A stretch of DNA of 64,000 bases from DATBRC01 sp036560485 (GCA_036560485.1 DATBRC010000014.1:7277-71276), one strand, 5' to 3'. Shown: positions 9,433 through 18,623, counted from the stretch's first letter. Program-made: numbers and translations. Notes: generated by a model from the letters alone, not told the origin.

Positions 9433-10608
9433 TTAGTGTTCTTGCGGCGTTGGATTGGGGCTATTAGCCGGCTGCACCGTGTTGTCTACTACGGCCGGTG
9501 TGCCATTCTTCAGCTTCAACTGACCGCTGGTGACAACCAGCTCGCCTGCCGTCAATCCTTTAAGAATCGCAACCTGATCGCCGCGAGTTGCGCCCGTGGT
9601 AACGAACACCTGCTGCGCAACAAATTGCGGATTACCTTTCTCATCCTTCTTGGCGCTTTTCTCCTGATCCTTGCCCTGTTCCGGCTTCAGCACAAACACT
9701 GTCGAGCCGTAAGGATTGTAGGTAATCGCCGTTTGCGGCAAGGTCAGGTAACTCTTTTTCTCGCCCATATCCACATTCACATTGGCAAACATGCCTGGCA
9801 CCAATTGCCGCTTGGCGTTGCCTACGGTTGCTTGCACTTGCACATTGCGCGTAGCTGGGTCGATGATTGAATTAATCGCCGTGATTTTTCCCGGGAAACT
9901 GATTCCCGCATACGCATCGTTATTCAAGCTCAATGTTTGTCCGAGAGACAGAGCTGCCAATTGTTTTTGCGGCACGGAGAAATTGACATACATCGGATCG
10001 ATGGTTTGCAGCGTGACAATCTTGTCGCCAGGATTCACATATTGGCCGCGATTGAATGCAGAGATCCCGAGTCTGCCTGTGAAAGGCGCACGGATAGTTT
10101 TCTTTGCGACGACCGCCTCTTGTTGTGCGACCAGCGCTTTCCTGCTCTTGAGATCGGCCATGTCGTTATCGACCTGCGCCTGGCTGATGGCTTGCGCTTC
10201 CAACTGTGCGCGATCGCGTGCCAGCACAGTAGCGGACAATTCTGCCGCTGCTTGCAAAGAATGCAGCTGCGCGATATCGGCATCGGCATTGAGCTGCACC
10301 AGCACTTCGCCTTGCTTCACATCCTGACCGGATCTGAAATCAACCTCACGCACCAGGCCGGCAATTTCGCTGGCGACATCAACGCCGCGTATCGCCACCA
10401 ATGTTCCGACAGCGGAAAGTTGCGGCTGCCATTCCAGCTCTTCCACCTTCATTGCAGTCACGACTTGCGGTCCAGGTTTGGGCATGCTGGCCATCAACTG
10501 CTTGATATGCAGAAAAAATCCACCAGCCAGCAAGATGACCAATAACAGTACGCATCCGATCATAATCAACATGCGCTTGGTGGTCGGGGACAGCGTGCGT
10601 TTATTCAT
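9433..10608 (-). CDS. RND efflux periplasmic adaptor (membrane fusion protein)
   Basis: 391 aa with an N-terminal membrane anchor (about residues 13-32) and no lipobox. It continues with a beta-barrel/lipoyl half-motif (DVASEIAGLVREVDF), an alpha-hairpin (AAAELSATVLARDRAQLEAQAIS), and a second lipoyl half (KKTIRAPFTGRLG). The tail is low-complexity, with a KDQEKSAKKDEKG insert and a proline-rich end. It bridges the pump and the outer-membrane channel. AGAAGG precedes the ATG. It belongs to the operon with the OMF gene upstream and the pump downstream. Confidence 0.94.
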   Translation of the reverse strand: MNKRTLSPTTKRMLIMIGCVLLLVILLAGGFFLHIKQLMASMPKPGPQVVTAMKVEELEWQPQLSAVGTLVAIRGVDVASEIAGLVREVDFRSGQDVKQGEVLVQLNADADIAQLHSLQAAAELSATVLARDRAQLEAQAISQAQVDNDMADLKSRKALVAQQEAVVAKKTIRAPFTGRLGISAFNRGQYVNPGDKIVTLQTIDPMYVNFSVPQKQLAALSLGQTLSLNNDAYAGISFPGKITAINSIIDPATRNVQVQATVGNAKRQLVPGMFANVNVDMGEKKSYLTLPQTAITYNPYGSTVFVLKPEQGKDQEKSAKKDEKGNPQFVAQQVFVTTGATRGDQVAILKGLTAGELVVTSGQLKLKNGTPAVVDNTVQPANSPNPTPQEH

Positions 10609-10676
10609 AAAACCTTCTCCCTGCGATTCGACTGCATTAATGATGAAATTCTTTTAGTTAGGGCTACGTATTAGGT

Positions 10677-10799
10677 CCCCTCTCCCACATCAGAGGGAGA
10701 GGGCTAGGGTGAGGGCTACTGCGCTTGCATTAAATTATGCGTTCAAATCAACCGGAGTTTTCCCTCACCCCAACCCTCTCCCACTGATGTGGGAGAGGG
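10677..10799. repeat. Inverted pair of CCCTCTCCC REP-like repeats
   Basis: Two copies of a REP-like unit in opposite orientation, at 10677-10715 and 10762-10799. Each has a CCCTCTCCC...GGGAGAGGG hairpin followed by a GGGTGAGGG tail. They lie between the OMF gene and the adaptor gene of the efflux operon, so the transcript would fold strongly here. A third copy lies at 63862-63900. Confidence 0.85.
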
Positions 10800-10818
10800 A
10801 ACAACTACTCAAGTCCGA

Positions 10819-12357
10819 TTAGTCTTTTTTTGCCGCAACGTTCGGCACTGCCGCGCTTGCAAGCGCACTGCGATTCCACCATCCACCGCCGAGCGATTGA
10901 AACAACGCGGCGGTATCGGCAAAACGCGCGGCCTGCGCTTGCACCAAACTAATATGCGCTTGCTGATAACTACGTTGCGCATCCAACAGCACCAAATAAC
11001 TAACCGCGCCCAATTTGTACTGTTTGGTGGCAAGGTCCAATGATTCGCGCGCCAGCGACTCCACTTCCGCCTGCGCCTTTAGCGTCGACGCATCGGAATC
11101 CAATGCGCGCAAGCTATCCGCAACATTTTGAAACGCCATCAATACGGTCGCGCGATACTGCGCCGCTGCTTGATCATACGCTGCGACAGCTGCACGTTTT
11201 TTTGCACTAAGAGAACCGCCATTGAAAATCGGTTGCGTCAACGCAGCACCGATACTCCAGAATGTCGTACCGCCGGCAAAGAGATCATGTACTTTGGTAT
11301 TCGATGAACCGTAACTTCCGTTCAAAGTAAATTGCGGATATTGATTGGCAGTCGCCACCCCGATCTGCGCACTGGCTTCATGCAGCAATGCTTCGCTGGC
11401 CTGGATGTCCGGCCGTTGACGCACCAGCGCCGATGGCAAACTCACTGGCAAATCTTGTGGCAAGATCAATGAATCGAGCTGGAATTCCGGCATGCCGGAT
11501 TCGCTCGGCAACTTTCCTGCATACACCGATAATTGATGACGCGTTTGCGCCAGTGCTTTTTCCAGTGCAGGCAAACCGGCTGCGGTTTGCGCCGCCTGAT
11601 TGCGCTGAATCAGCAAGGTCGAACGCGGAATCGCACCAAGTTCGAATTGTTTTTCGATCACGGCAGTCTGCTTTTGCTGCGCCTCCATCACTTCGAGTGT
11701 CGCCTGCATCTGCGCGCGCAACGATGCTTCCTTGATTGCCGTTGTCACCAGATTCGAAGTGAGCGTCAGGTAAGTTGCCTCGACCTGATAGCGTTGATAA
11801 TCCACGCCCGCCTGCAAACCTTCCAGTGCACGGCGCGCGCCGCCGAAAAGATCCAGTCCATATTCGACATTGACCGATGCGTTATACAAGTTGAAAACAC
11901 GACCGCTGGGTGCGGGAGTAAACGGTGATACATGTTGACGCGTACCGTTGAATTGACCCGTCACACTCGGATAAATGGCGCTGCCTACTTCCGCGTTGTA
12001 ATTCTCCTGCGCCTGATGCAGCGCGGCTTGTGCAGCGGCCATGTTCGGGTTCTGTTCCAATCCCGCACGGATCAATTGATCAAGCGCGTCAGAATGAAAA
12101 ATGGTCCACCATTGGGCCGGTATGTCCTGATTCTGCACGAAACGTTGCGTAGCGCCGGACGAACCCGTTACACCATCAGCAGAAGTTGTTTCTGCAGGCA
12201 TTGGTGTCGGTGTGTAGGAATTGCCTGCGTTGGCAGGTGCTTCAGGCCGTTTGAGATCCGGTCCGACGGCACAGCCGCCCAAAGCCAAACTGATAGCAAT
12301 ACTCAGGCTCATATTTTGAGCGAGCATGCAAAAGTGACCGCGTTTATTCTTTTTCAA
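10819..12357 (-). CDS. Outer-membrane efflux channel, NodT/OprM-type lipoprotein
   Basis: A TolC-fold outer-membrane factor. I place the start at the TTG of 12357, because GGGAGCGAAGG lies just upstream and this gives a clean lipoprotein signal (MKKNKRGHFC... LALGGC, the lipid-modified Cys). The frame is open as far as 12390. Two OEP repeats are visible, each with a long coiled-coil helix pair, and the first contains the PAQWWTIFHSDALDQLI segment. It exports substrates across the outer membrane with the adaptor and pump downstream. A palindrome over the probable promoter (12392-12416) suggests repressor control. Confidence 0.92.
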   Translation of the reverse strand: MKKNKRGHFCMLAQNMSLSIAISLALGGCAVGPDLKRPEAPANAGNSYTPTPMPAETTSADGVTGSSGATQRFVQNQDIPAQWWTIFHSDALDQLIRAGLEQNPNMAAAQAALHQAQENYNAEVGSAIYPSVTGQFNGTRQHVSPFTPAPSGRVFNLYNASVNVEYGLDLFGGARRALEGLQAGVDYQRYQVEATYLTLTSNLVTTAIKEASLRAQMQATLEVMEAQQKQTAVIEKQFELGAIPRSTLLIQRNQAAQTAAGLPALEKALAQTRHQLSVYAGKLPSESGMPEFQLDSLILPQDLPVSLPSALVRQRPDIQASEALLHEASAQIGVATANQYPQFTLNGSYGSSNTKVHDLFAGGTTFWSIGAALTQPIFNGGSLSAKKRAAVAAYDQAAAQYRATVLMAFQNVADSLRALDSDASTLKAQAEVESLARESLDLATKQYKLGAVSYLVLLDAQRSYQQAHISLVQAQAARFADTAALFQSLGGGWWNRSALASAAVPNVAAKKD

Positions 12358-12391
12358 TTGCCTTCGCTCCCGTATCAAGGCGCTTATCAAA

Positions 12392-12416
12392 CCGGTCTAT
12401 TTTAGTTAATGACCGG
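12392..12416. promoter_or_regulatory. Operator-like palindrome upstream of the RND efflux operon
   Basis: CCGGTC and GACCGG form a perfect 6-bp inverted repeat 13 bases apart. On the minus strand a TTGACT lies just before it and TAAAAT falls within it, so a repressor bound here would cover the promoter. Both promoter boxes are weak, because the spacing is only about 14 bases. No adjacent regulator gene is present. Confidence 0.4.
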
Positions 12417-12825
12417 AAAGTCAATTGTATACAAATTTTTAATTTTGAGTTGGACACCCGTTTTTTGGGCAAAAATCTCCGAGCTGGCTAATGGATATCA
12501 AGGTTCGTGCATTCATCGCCAAAGACAAGCTCTAAAACGATTAATGGTGATGCACAGAAGCTGAAGCTGGCATGTGCGTTTGTTACCGCAGTAATGTGCA
12601 GCATGCATTGCATAATTTTTTTGCGAGAATTTAATGATTGCTGCCAGGATCGTACATGTGACGCTTTTCACGATTCTGTTAATAGTACACAAAAAACAAC
12701 GTACCGTTGGAAAGCCAAGTCAGGCAAGGGTTGCTGAGTTATCGTATGAATTATTTTTTAAACCAAGTCCAGATAAGCGTCATACGCGTTCGGACATATC
12801 TAATTAGGGTGCACACTACTCCACC
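12417..12825. other. Intergenic region upstream of serine hydrolase
   Basis: About 400 bases with no supported gene. The left end carries the efflux operon promoter. The right end holds the inverted-repeat arm TTAGGGTGCAC at 12804-12814, which frames the next gene. Confidence 0.4.
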
Positions 12826-13896
12826 ATGCAGGCTCAATCGCGAAGAAGAATGCTGCTACGTGCGAGCGGGATCATGCTCGCATTACCGTGGATGGGCCGT
12901 GCTGTAGGCACCGAGGCAAGCCGGCCAGCGTCAGATCGAGAATGCACGTTCGCCGCAGCAGCACTTTTTCGGGGCGCGCCTACCGGCTCCTCCGTCGAAG
13001 GTTGTCGGTTCTCCTCCGGTTCAGCTGCGATCTTTCAGGGCGCATCGCTCGCTAAGCCACTCGTGGCCTCGCTTGCACTCAAGCTAGTGCTGCGCGGTGT
13101 GCTGGATTTGGATAAACCGCTCAGCGAGCTCTTGCCAAATGGTTATGTCCATCGCCAGAACCTGTTCGCCCTGCGGGAGTCTCCAATCGTCGACGAGGTC
13201 CCTAGCGCGATGCTGCAAAGGCTTACCGCCCGCACTCTGCTCTCACACACGTCGGGGCTCCCGAACTGGTCCTCCAAAGGACCGCTTCAACTTACCTTCG
13301 AACCTGGCACACGATGGCAGTACTCAGGTGAAGGCTACGTGCTCCTCCAACATGTTCTCCATGCGCTGACCGCATTGCCGTTGCAGGAGCTCGCGTCCGT
13401 AGAGCTGTTCAAACCACTTGGGCTTCGCCACACAGCCTTTAAGCTCACAGACCGAATCGCGCAGTCCCTTGTTTCAGGCCATTCCACATCGGGCGCTGTT
13501 CGTCAACTTCGGTTTCCGTACGAGATCGCTGCGAACTCGTTGTACACCACCGCAGAGGACTACGCGATGTTCATGTCGTCGGTGCTCTCGGATGAACGGA
13601 TGCTGTTGCTAGCCACGCAGAATCCAGTACCGATACCGAAGACGTCGAACGTCTTCTGGGGGCTCGGTTGGGGCATCGAGCACACAGCTGCAAGCAAGTA
13701 CATCTGGCACTGGGGAAACAACCCCGGCTTCCGCGCCCTTGCCATGGCTGACCTGCGTACAAAGGATGCAGTGGTAGCGCTCACAGCCACGGAAGACGGC
13801 ATGCCCTTAGCCAAGTTGCGCGTACAAGCCGTCCTGCCGGGTCCGCATCCGGGTCTTGATCTCAGTTTCGTCCAGTGAGCGACGAGTGCACCCTAA
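12804..13896. repeat. 11-bp inverted repeat framing the serine hydrolase gene
   Basis: TTAGGGTGCAC at 12804-12814 and its exact complement GTGCACCCTAA at 13886-13896 lie 12 bases before the start and 8 bases after the stop of the enclosed gene. The enclosed DNA is clearly GC-richer than the flanks. This suggests insertion as a unit, although no transposase and no target-site duplication were found. Confidence 0.6.
12826..13878 (+). CDS. Class C beta-lactamase-like serine hydrolase, exported
   Basis: 350 aa. The N-terminus SRRRMLLRASGIMLALPWMG resembles a Tat or Sec signal. The penicillin-binding/beta-lactamase motifs are present: GASLAK (Ser74 and Lys77), QYSGEGY (Tyr166 with Ser in place of the usual Asn position), and HWGNNPG near the C-terminus in place of KTG. 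This combination fits the broad beta-lactamase-related esterase/peptidase family rather than a true cephalosporinase. No ribosome-binding site precedes the first ATG; the internal ATG at residue 9 follows GAAGAAG. GC content is higher than in neighbours, and the gene is enclosed by an 11-bp inverted repeat, which are signs of transfer. Confidence 0.85.
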   Translation: MQAQSRRRMLLRASGIMLALPWMGRAVGTEASRPASDRECTFAAAALFRGAPTGSSVEGCRFSSGSAAIFQGASLAKPLVASLALKLVLRGVLDLDKPLSELLPNGYVHRQNLFALRESPIVDEVPSAMLQRLTARTLLSHTSGLPNWSSKGPLQLTFEPGTRWQYSGEGYVLLQHVLHALTALPLQELASVELFKPLGLRHTAFKLTDRIAQSLVSGHSTSGAVRQLRFPYEIAANSLYTTAEDYAMFMSSVLSDERMLLLATQNPVPIPKTSNVFWGLGWGIEHTAASKYIWHWGNNPGFRALAMADLRTKDAVVALTATEDGMPLAKLRVQAVLPGPHPGLDLSFVQ

Positions 13897-13975
13897 CCCT
13901 TCCATGGAGGTGACGGCTTTCAACGGGTTTCGTCAGCCTCCAGCTGTCCCTCATGTCAAGCGCTATAACCTCCCT

Positions 13976-14000
13976 TGATCGGACATGCACTGTCCGATCA
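13976..14000. repeat. Perfect hairpin between convergent genes
   Basis: TGATCGGACA, a 5-base loop, then TGTCCGATCA, giving a 10-bp perfect stem. There is no T-run, so it is not a standard terminator. It lies just beyond the stop codon of the leftward DJ-1/PfpI gene. Confidence 0.6.
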
Positions 14001-14022
14001 GGTCACAACTTACATCAAGAAC

Positions 14023-14622
14023 TCAACTCGACGGCCCCACACTACGCTGCTCATCCTGCGTCCCACGCGTACTCGACTCGAACCGTTTCTCAATCACTTC
14101 AATCATTTTTTCATTGAACGCCGGAATATCCGCCGGCTTGCGGCTGCTGACCCAATTGCGATCGTTCACCACTTCCTGATCAACCCAAGTGCCGCCGGCA
14201 TTGCGGATGTCATCCTGCAAGGTCGGCCAGCTGGTTAGCGTGCGGCCTTTTACCAATCCAGCCGACACTAGCAACCATGGCCCGTGACAAATCACTGCAA
14301 TCGGTTTGCCGTCCAGCTGCATTCCCTTCACGATCTGCTGCGCTTTCGGGATCATCCTTATCTGGTCCGCGTTAATCACACCACCGGGTAATACGACTGC
14401 ATCAAAATCCTTTGGGTCCACTTCATCGAAGGTCACGTCAACATCGAATTGATCGCCTTTATCGATGTGATTAAAACCTTGCACTTTTCCTAGCTTGTTT
14501 GAAACAACCGTGACGCTTGCACCGGCCTTTTCCAACGCATCGCGCGGCCCGGTAAATTCCGGTTGCTCGAAGCCATCGGTGACCAGTATGGCCACGCGCA
14601 TTCCACCTAATCTTGGTTCCAT
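14023..14622 (-). CDS. DJ-1/PfpI family protein (type 1 glutamine amidotransferase-like)
   Basis: A 199-aa PfpI-type protein. The nucleophile elbow AVICHGPW holds Cys112 and His113, and the acidic partner is probably Glu23 in EQPEFTGP. Members act as intracellular proteases, chaperones or glyoxalase/deglycase-like stress proteins; the activity cannot be fixed from sequence. The C-terminus is extended by a Ser/Arg-rich tail (about 20 residues). The ribosome-binding site is GGAGAT before the ATG. It is monocistronic. Confidence 0.9.
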   Translation of the reverse strand: MEPRLGGMRVAILVTDGFEQPEFTGPRDALEKAGASVTVVSNKLGKVQGFNHIDKGDQFDVDVTFDEVDPKDFDAVVLPGGVINADQIRMIPKAQQIVKGMQLDGKPIAVICHGPWLLVSAGLVKGRTLTSWPTLQDDIRNAGGTWVDQEVVNDRNWVSSRKPADIPAFNEKMIEVIEKRFESSTRGTQDEQRSVGPSS

Positions 14623-15114
14623 GATCGATCTCCTTGTTGATGCTTGTAAAACTCACGACGTTTAATTTGTCGTTCCAGCGCACGCTGGAATCCAGCGGCG
14701 TTGTTTGCTCGTAATCGCGACGCCTGTATTCAAGTCCGTGGAGCGCAATGAACGACGCTGGGCCCCAGCGTGCGCTGGGGCGACATGTGATGGAGTGAAG
14801 GATGGTGTGGAAGTTCGATTGAATGTGACGTGTATTTGTGCGCCATGACGATGTGAGAGCGCAGATTAATTTTTAGAAAAATCATGCGCGAAACATGTCA
14901 CGCGATCTTCTTTCATTAGCATGTCATTTCCTCTTTGCAGCATGCAAATAATCAATGCAAATTTTCCATAAGAATGATTTTTTACTCTGCGGCCATGAAA
15001 TGATTGCCGCGAAAATATAAAAATTTTTGTGTTGCAATTTTAGTTTCTTTAGGGAACCGATAAACTTGATGCGCGTCAAAACAATTCCTTTCATCAATGA
15101 CACAAGGAATTCTT
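14623..15114. other. Intergenic region with a REP-like pair
   Basis: About 490 bases between divergent genes. It holds the inverted REP-like pair at 14669-14785. The remainder (14800-15100) is AT-rich and probably carries the promoters of both flanking genes. I see no gene. Confidence 0.5.
14669..14785. repeat. REP-like inverted pair (CCAGCGCACGCTGG core)
   Basis: A hairpin unit with core CCAGCGCACGCTGG at 14669-14693 is repeated in inverse orientation as CCCCAGCGTGCGCTGGGG at 14761-14785. The outer TGTCG/CGACA bases pair as well. The layout resembles the CGTCGTTCCCGCG repeats elsewhere in the window. Confidence 0.7.
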
Positions 15115-16266
15115 TTGATTATTCGCACAACTTCTCTCATCAAAAAACACGCACTCACATTCACCTTACTTATTTCTCTATTCGCAGGATATGCTTCCTG
15201 CAGTCAACAAGCAGTTGCAGCCGATGCCCAACCAATTTATTACGGCGCATCAGATTGTTCTATCAATGCTGTTCAAAAAGCAGTCAATTCAGTTGTCCCA
15301 GGAACAACCATCTCGATACCTGCAGGCGATTGCAATTGGGGCACGCAACAATTGAATATCCCTGGCGGCATCTTTCTGCAAGGCGCAGGACAAGATGCGA
15401 CAACGATACGTCGCGTTGGCGTCGTTTCAGAAAATACATATCTGATTGCATACGATTGCGCCAATGGCGGTCAGGCAAAAATGGCCGGCATGACACTAGT
15501 CGGCAACGGCAATGGCGGCATCACGGATAAAGGTCTTGGCTTGCTGAACGGTTGCAAGGATTTCAAAATATCCGAAAACAAATTTACCAAATTTATTTTC
15601 AGTGCGATCTATGTCGGCGATGCGCCGAATCAGAGTGGCGTTATATTCAACAACAAATTTATCGATAACTTTAGTGCCGACCTGATGAATCTCGGTTATG
15701 GCATCTCCGTCTATGGCGGCGGTGCATGGCCTGCGTTGGATCTTGGCTCAAAGAATGCGGTGTTCATCGAAGACAATTATTTCTCCGGCAATCGCCATAA
15801 CGTTGCATCGAATAATGGGTCGGTTTATGTATTCCGCTACAACACGGTGATCGGACAAGAACCGGCGAAAGATTTTGCGATGACCGATGCACACGGTGTG
15901 TCATCGTCGCCGCGTGGTTCACGCAGCTTTGAGATCTACAACAATCAGTATTCGACCAACATCAGCAATGGCACGCAACGTACTGCGGTCGGTATCCGCG
16001 GCGGCGATGGCGTGATCTTCAACAACACGGTTGCCAATACGATTAGCCATGCTGTTGAACTGGATGCAGAAGGTTTCAGTTGCGGCGCATATCCGGGTAA
16101 CGACCAAATCAGGTCGCTGTATATCTGGAATAATTCCGACACGGCAGGCGGCAGCATCAACAACAACTGCCCCGCGTCGATTGCGTTGAATCGTGATTAC
16201 TTCTTGTCGGCCAAGCCTGGATACTCGCCTTACGCGTACCCGCATCCATTGCGTGCAACGCCGTAA
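15115..16266 (+). CDS. Secreted right-handed beta-helix protein (pectate-lyase-like fold)
   Basis: About 383 aa with an N-terminal signal peptide (ALTFTLLISLFAGYASC). AAGGA at 15104-15108 is 6 bases before a TTG at 15115, which I prefer as start; the ATG at 15097 has no ribosome-binding site. The body is rich in short repeats of the type FKISENKFTKF, VIFNNKFIDNF, AVFIEDNYFSGN and SFEIYNNQYSTN, typical of parallel beta-helix coils. No catalytic set of a known polysaccharide lyase is recognised, so an extracellular polysaccharide-binding or -cleaving role is only inference. It is a single gene, convergent with tetR. Confidence 0.75.
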   Translation: MIIRTTSLIKKHALTFTLLISLFAGYASCSQQAVAADAQPIYYGASDCSINAVQKAVNSVVPGTTISIPAGDCNWGTQQLNIPGGIFLQGAGQDATTIRRVGVVSENTYLIAYDCANGGQAKMAGMTLVGNGNGGITDKGLGLLNGCKDFKISENKFTKFIFSAIYVGDAPNQSGVIFNNKFIDNFSADLMNLGYGISVYGGGAWPALDLGSKNAVFIEDNYFSGNRHNVASNNGSVYVFRYNTVIGQEPAKDFAMTDAHGVSSSPRGSRSFEIYNNQYSTNISNGTQRTAVGIRGGDGVIFNNTVANTISHAVELDAEGFSCGAYPGNDQIRSLYIWNNSDTAGGSINNNCPASIALNRDYFLSAKPGYSPYAYPHPLRATP

Positions 16267-16296
16267 GACCAATCTTCAAGCCTCGATATTGATCCG

Positions 16297-16872
16297 TTAT
16301 TTGGACGTCACAGCACGCGCCAAATCATCAGGATCATATCCAGGCAGCATGCCATCGAGCAGCAGATGCGACAGGCCATGAATCATCGACCACATCCGTA
16401 GCGCAACCACATCAGGCGCCGGCCCCAGATCGGGACGCGCCTGGATCGCTTGTCCGAATCCCTGAGTCACCTGTTCAACCGCCGCTTTCAATTCCGGATG
16501 GCGATCGCGGTCTGCAACCGCAGGGCCGAACATCAGACGAAAGCGGCCTGGCCGCGCGAGTGCAAAACGGACATAAGCCTGCCCCATTGCGGCGAGCGGA
16601 TTGTCCGACTTCATTGCCGATTTCTGCAGCGCTAAACCGAATGCTTGAAAGCCGCGTAAAGCCAATGCGGCCAGCAAGCTTTCCTTGTCGGCAAAATGGC
16701 GATAGGTCGCCGTCGGCGTCACGCCGGTTCTGCGCGCCACTTCGCGCAGGCTGACCGCCTCTACTCCGCCCTCATCCAGCAAACCATCGGCTGCATCGAG
16801 CAACGCCGCCCTCAGATCGCCGTGATGATATGTTTTTCGTCTTGATGCTGATTTTGATTTTGATGTTGACAC
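16297..16872 (-). CDS. TetR/AcrR family transcriptional regulator
   Basis: 191 aa, starting at GTG. The N-terminal helix-turn-helix is clear (SLREVARRTGVTPTATYRHFADKESLLAAL, about residues 41-70). The C-terminal domain resembles the WHG/TetR_C_33 type (GQAYVRFALARPGRFRLMF). It is divergent from the glycosyltransferase gene with 118 bases between them; the palindrome at 16892-16906 is the obvious operator candidate for autoregulation and control of that neighbour. The ligand is unknown. Confidence 0.92.
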   Translation of the reverse strand: MSTSKSKSASRRKTYHHGDLRAALLDAADGLLDEGGVEAVSLREVARRTGVTPTATYRHFADKESLLAALALRGFQAFGLALQKSAMKSDNPLAAMGQAYVRFALARPGRFRLMFGPAVADRDRHPELKAAVEQVTQGFGQAIQARPDLGPAPDVVALRMWSMIHGLSHLLLDGMLPGYDPDDLARAVTSK

Positions 16873-16891
16873 TGTTCACATTATTGGTTAA

Positions 16892-16906
16892 GTTAACGGC
16901 GTTAAC
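16892..16906. promoter_or_regulatory. Candidate TetR operator
   Basis: GTTAACGGCGTTAAC, two GTTAAC palindromes around a 3-base centre, preceded by a related TTAAG half. It lies midway between the divergent tetR and glycosyltransferase genes, 20 bases from the tetR start. Confidence 0.5.
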
Positions 16907-16990
16907 ATAATTCATCTGCCGGTGTAAAGCAAATGCACGGTAATGTGCATCGAATTTAATACTCACTAAAGTTACATAGGGGAGCAGGCA

Positions 16991-18238
16991 ATGAGAATTC
17001 TTATCGCGACTGTCGGAAGTCATGGAGATGTGTTGCCGTTTATTGCGTTAGGCAGGGAGTTGCAACGGCGGGGGCATGATGTGCGGTTTTATGCAGACAA
17101 AACCTTTGAGAGTCTGGTGAGCGAAGCGGCACTTCATTTCACGCCGATTGCCGCCGGAGATAAATATCGAGATTCACTGCAAAACCCCGACATCACCGAT
17201 CCGATCAAAGGGATGCGCATGGTAGCTGAAGGTACAGCCGAATACGCACCCATGTTCTATCAAGCGATGTACCGCGATATCGAACTGGGCCGCACGGTAG
17301 TCATTGGCTCGACACTAGCATTTGGCGCTCGTCTGCTACGCGAAAAGCATCACATACCCACCGTCATCGCACATTTCGCACCATCTGTGCTGCGCTCCGA
17401 ATACCTGGCGCCCCGCTTCTCTCCGATCGGCCATATGGAACATGCACCACGATTCGTCAAACGCTTTATCTGGTCGGCAATGGACAAGCGGTTTCTCGAT
17501 CCGCTTTATACGGTTCCATTCAACCGCATTCGCCATGATCTTGGCTTGCCGCCTGTTAAGCGCATATGGCATGGCTGGATCCATGAAGCCGATCTGCTGC
17601 TCGGTTTGTTTCCGGAATGGTTTGCAGAGCGCCAGTCGGACTGGCCTGCCGCACTTCAACTGACAGGCTTTCCGCTGGACGATCATGGCAAAGATGCGCC
17701 GTTGCCGGATGAATTGAATGCCTTCCTGCAGGCAGGCGAAGCACCGATCGGCTTTACTGCAGGCACTGCCAACGCGACTTCGCACAAGTTCTTCGCTACG
17801 TCGGTTGAAGTATGCCGCAGCAGCGGGCGGCGTGGAATCATGCTGACACAAAATGCGGCACAGCTTCCCGCCTCGTTGCCATCGAATGTATTACACGTTC
17901 CGTATGCGCCGTTCAAGGCATTGCTGCCCAGGCTCGCTGCATTCGTTCATCACGGCGGCATAGGTTCCACCAGTGAAGCATTACGTGCCGGTGTACCGCA
18001 ATTGATCCGGCCGATGGCGTACGACCAATTCGATAATGCAAGTCGCGCGGTGCGATTGGGTGTCGCGCGAGAAATTCTGCCGCGTCTTTACAAACCCAAA
18101 GCAGTCACTAAAGTGTTGGCGGAACTGGTCGACAATGAAAACGTGCGAGCACATTGTCAAAAGATTGCAAAAAAATTGGCAACCGAAGATGGCATCGCGC
18201 GTGCATGCGATGAAATTTTGCGATTACATACAAATTGA
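16991..18238 (+). CDS. UGT-type glycosyltransferase (GT1 family)
   Basis: A 415-aa GT-B fold enzyme. The N-terminus RILIATVGSHGDVLPFIALGRELQRRGHDV is the hallmark of the GT1/MGT family. The C-terminal nucleotide-sugar pocket is seen as AAFVHHGGIGSTSEALRAGVPQLIRPMAYDQFDNA (the HHGG...E and DQ positions). It would glycosylate a small lipophilic or phenolic acceptor. GGGGAG precedes the ATG. It is controlled probably by the divergent TetR. It converges with the cupin gene, with a single base between stop codons. Confidence 0.9.
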   Translation: MRILIATVGSHGDVLPFIALGRELQRRGHDVRFYADKTFESLVSEAALHFTPIAAGDKYRDSLQNPDITDPIKGMRMVAEGTAEYAPMFYQAMYRDIELGRTVVIGSTLAFGARLLREKHHIPTVIAHFAPSVLRSEYLAPRFSPIGHMEHAPRFVKRFIWSAMDKRFLDPLYTVPFNRIRHDLGLPPVKRIWHGWIHEADLLLGLFPEWFAERQSDWPAALQLTGFPLDDHGKDAPLPDELNAFLQAGEAPIGFTAGTANATSHKFFATSVEVCRSSGRRGIMLTQNAAQLPASLPSNVLHVPYAPFKALLPRLAAFVHHGGIGSTSEALRAGVPQLIRPMAYDQFDNASRAVRLGVAREILPRLYKPKAVTKVLAELVDNENVRAHCQKIAKKLATEDGIARACDEILRLHTN

Positions 18239-18239
18239 C

Positions 18240-18623
18240 TTACTTTGGCTTCGCATATTTCGTGACACCCGTCACATCGAACACTACGCAGCGTTGATCG
18301 CCAACTATCCACGCATCATGTCCAGGCGGCATATAAAACACGTCGCCTGGTCCGTACTCCACTTCTTGTCCTTCATCCATCTTAACCACCATGCGGCCTT
18401 CCAGAATGATGCCGGTATGCGCAGCCTGACATGAATCCGTTCCGGCGATCGGTTTCACATGTTCGCTCCAGCGCCATCCCGGTTCGAATTCACCGCGTCC
18501 CATCGTCTGGTTACCGACCGTGAATACACTCATTCTGCCTTTGTCGTCTTTGAATGGCCGAATTTCATCCGGTTTGTCGGATGATTTTTTCTCTAAGGAT
18601 TTTCTTTCCAATGTTGCACTCAT
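18240..18623 (-). CDS. Cupin-domain protein
   Basis: A 127-aa single-domain cupin when started at the ATG of 18623, which has a GAAGGAAC ribosome-binding site; the frame is open to a TTG at 18638. Motif 1 is weak (HVKPIAGTDSCQAAHTGIILEG). Motif 2 is YGPGDVFYMPPGHDAW. The expected metal-binding His/Glu set is only partly present, so it could be a sensor or storage protein rather than a dioxygenase. It is a single gene. Confidence 0.8.
   Translation of the reverse strand: MSATLERKSLEKKSSDKPDEIRPFKDDKGRMSVFTVGNQTMGRGEFEPGWRWSEHVKPIAGTDSCQAAHTGIILEGRMVVKMDEGQEVEYGPGDVFYMPPGHDAWIVGDQRCVVFDVTGVTKYAKPK

Noticed and set aside
12507..12737. 76-residue frame in the gap before the serine hydrolase
   Set aside because: No ribosome-binding site, no recognisable motif, and Cys-rich composition.
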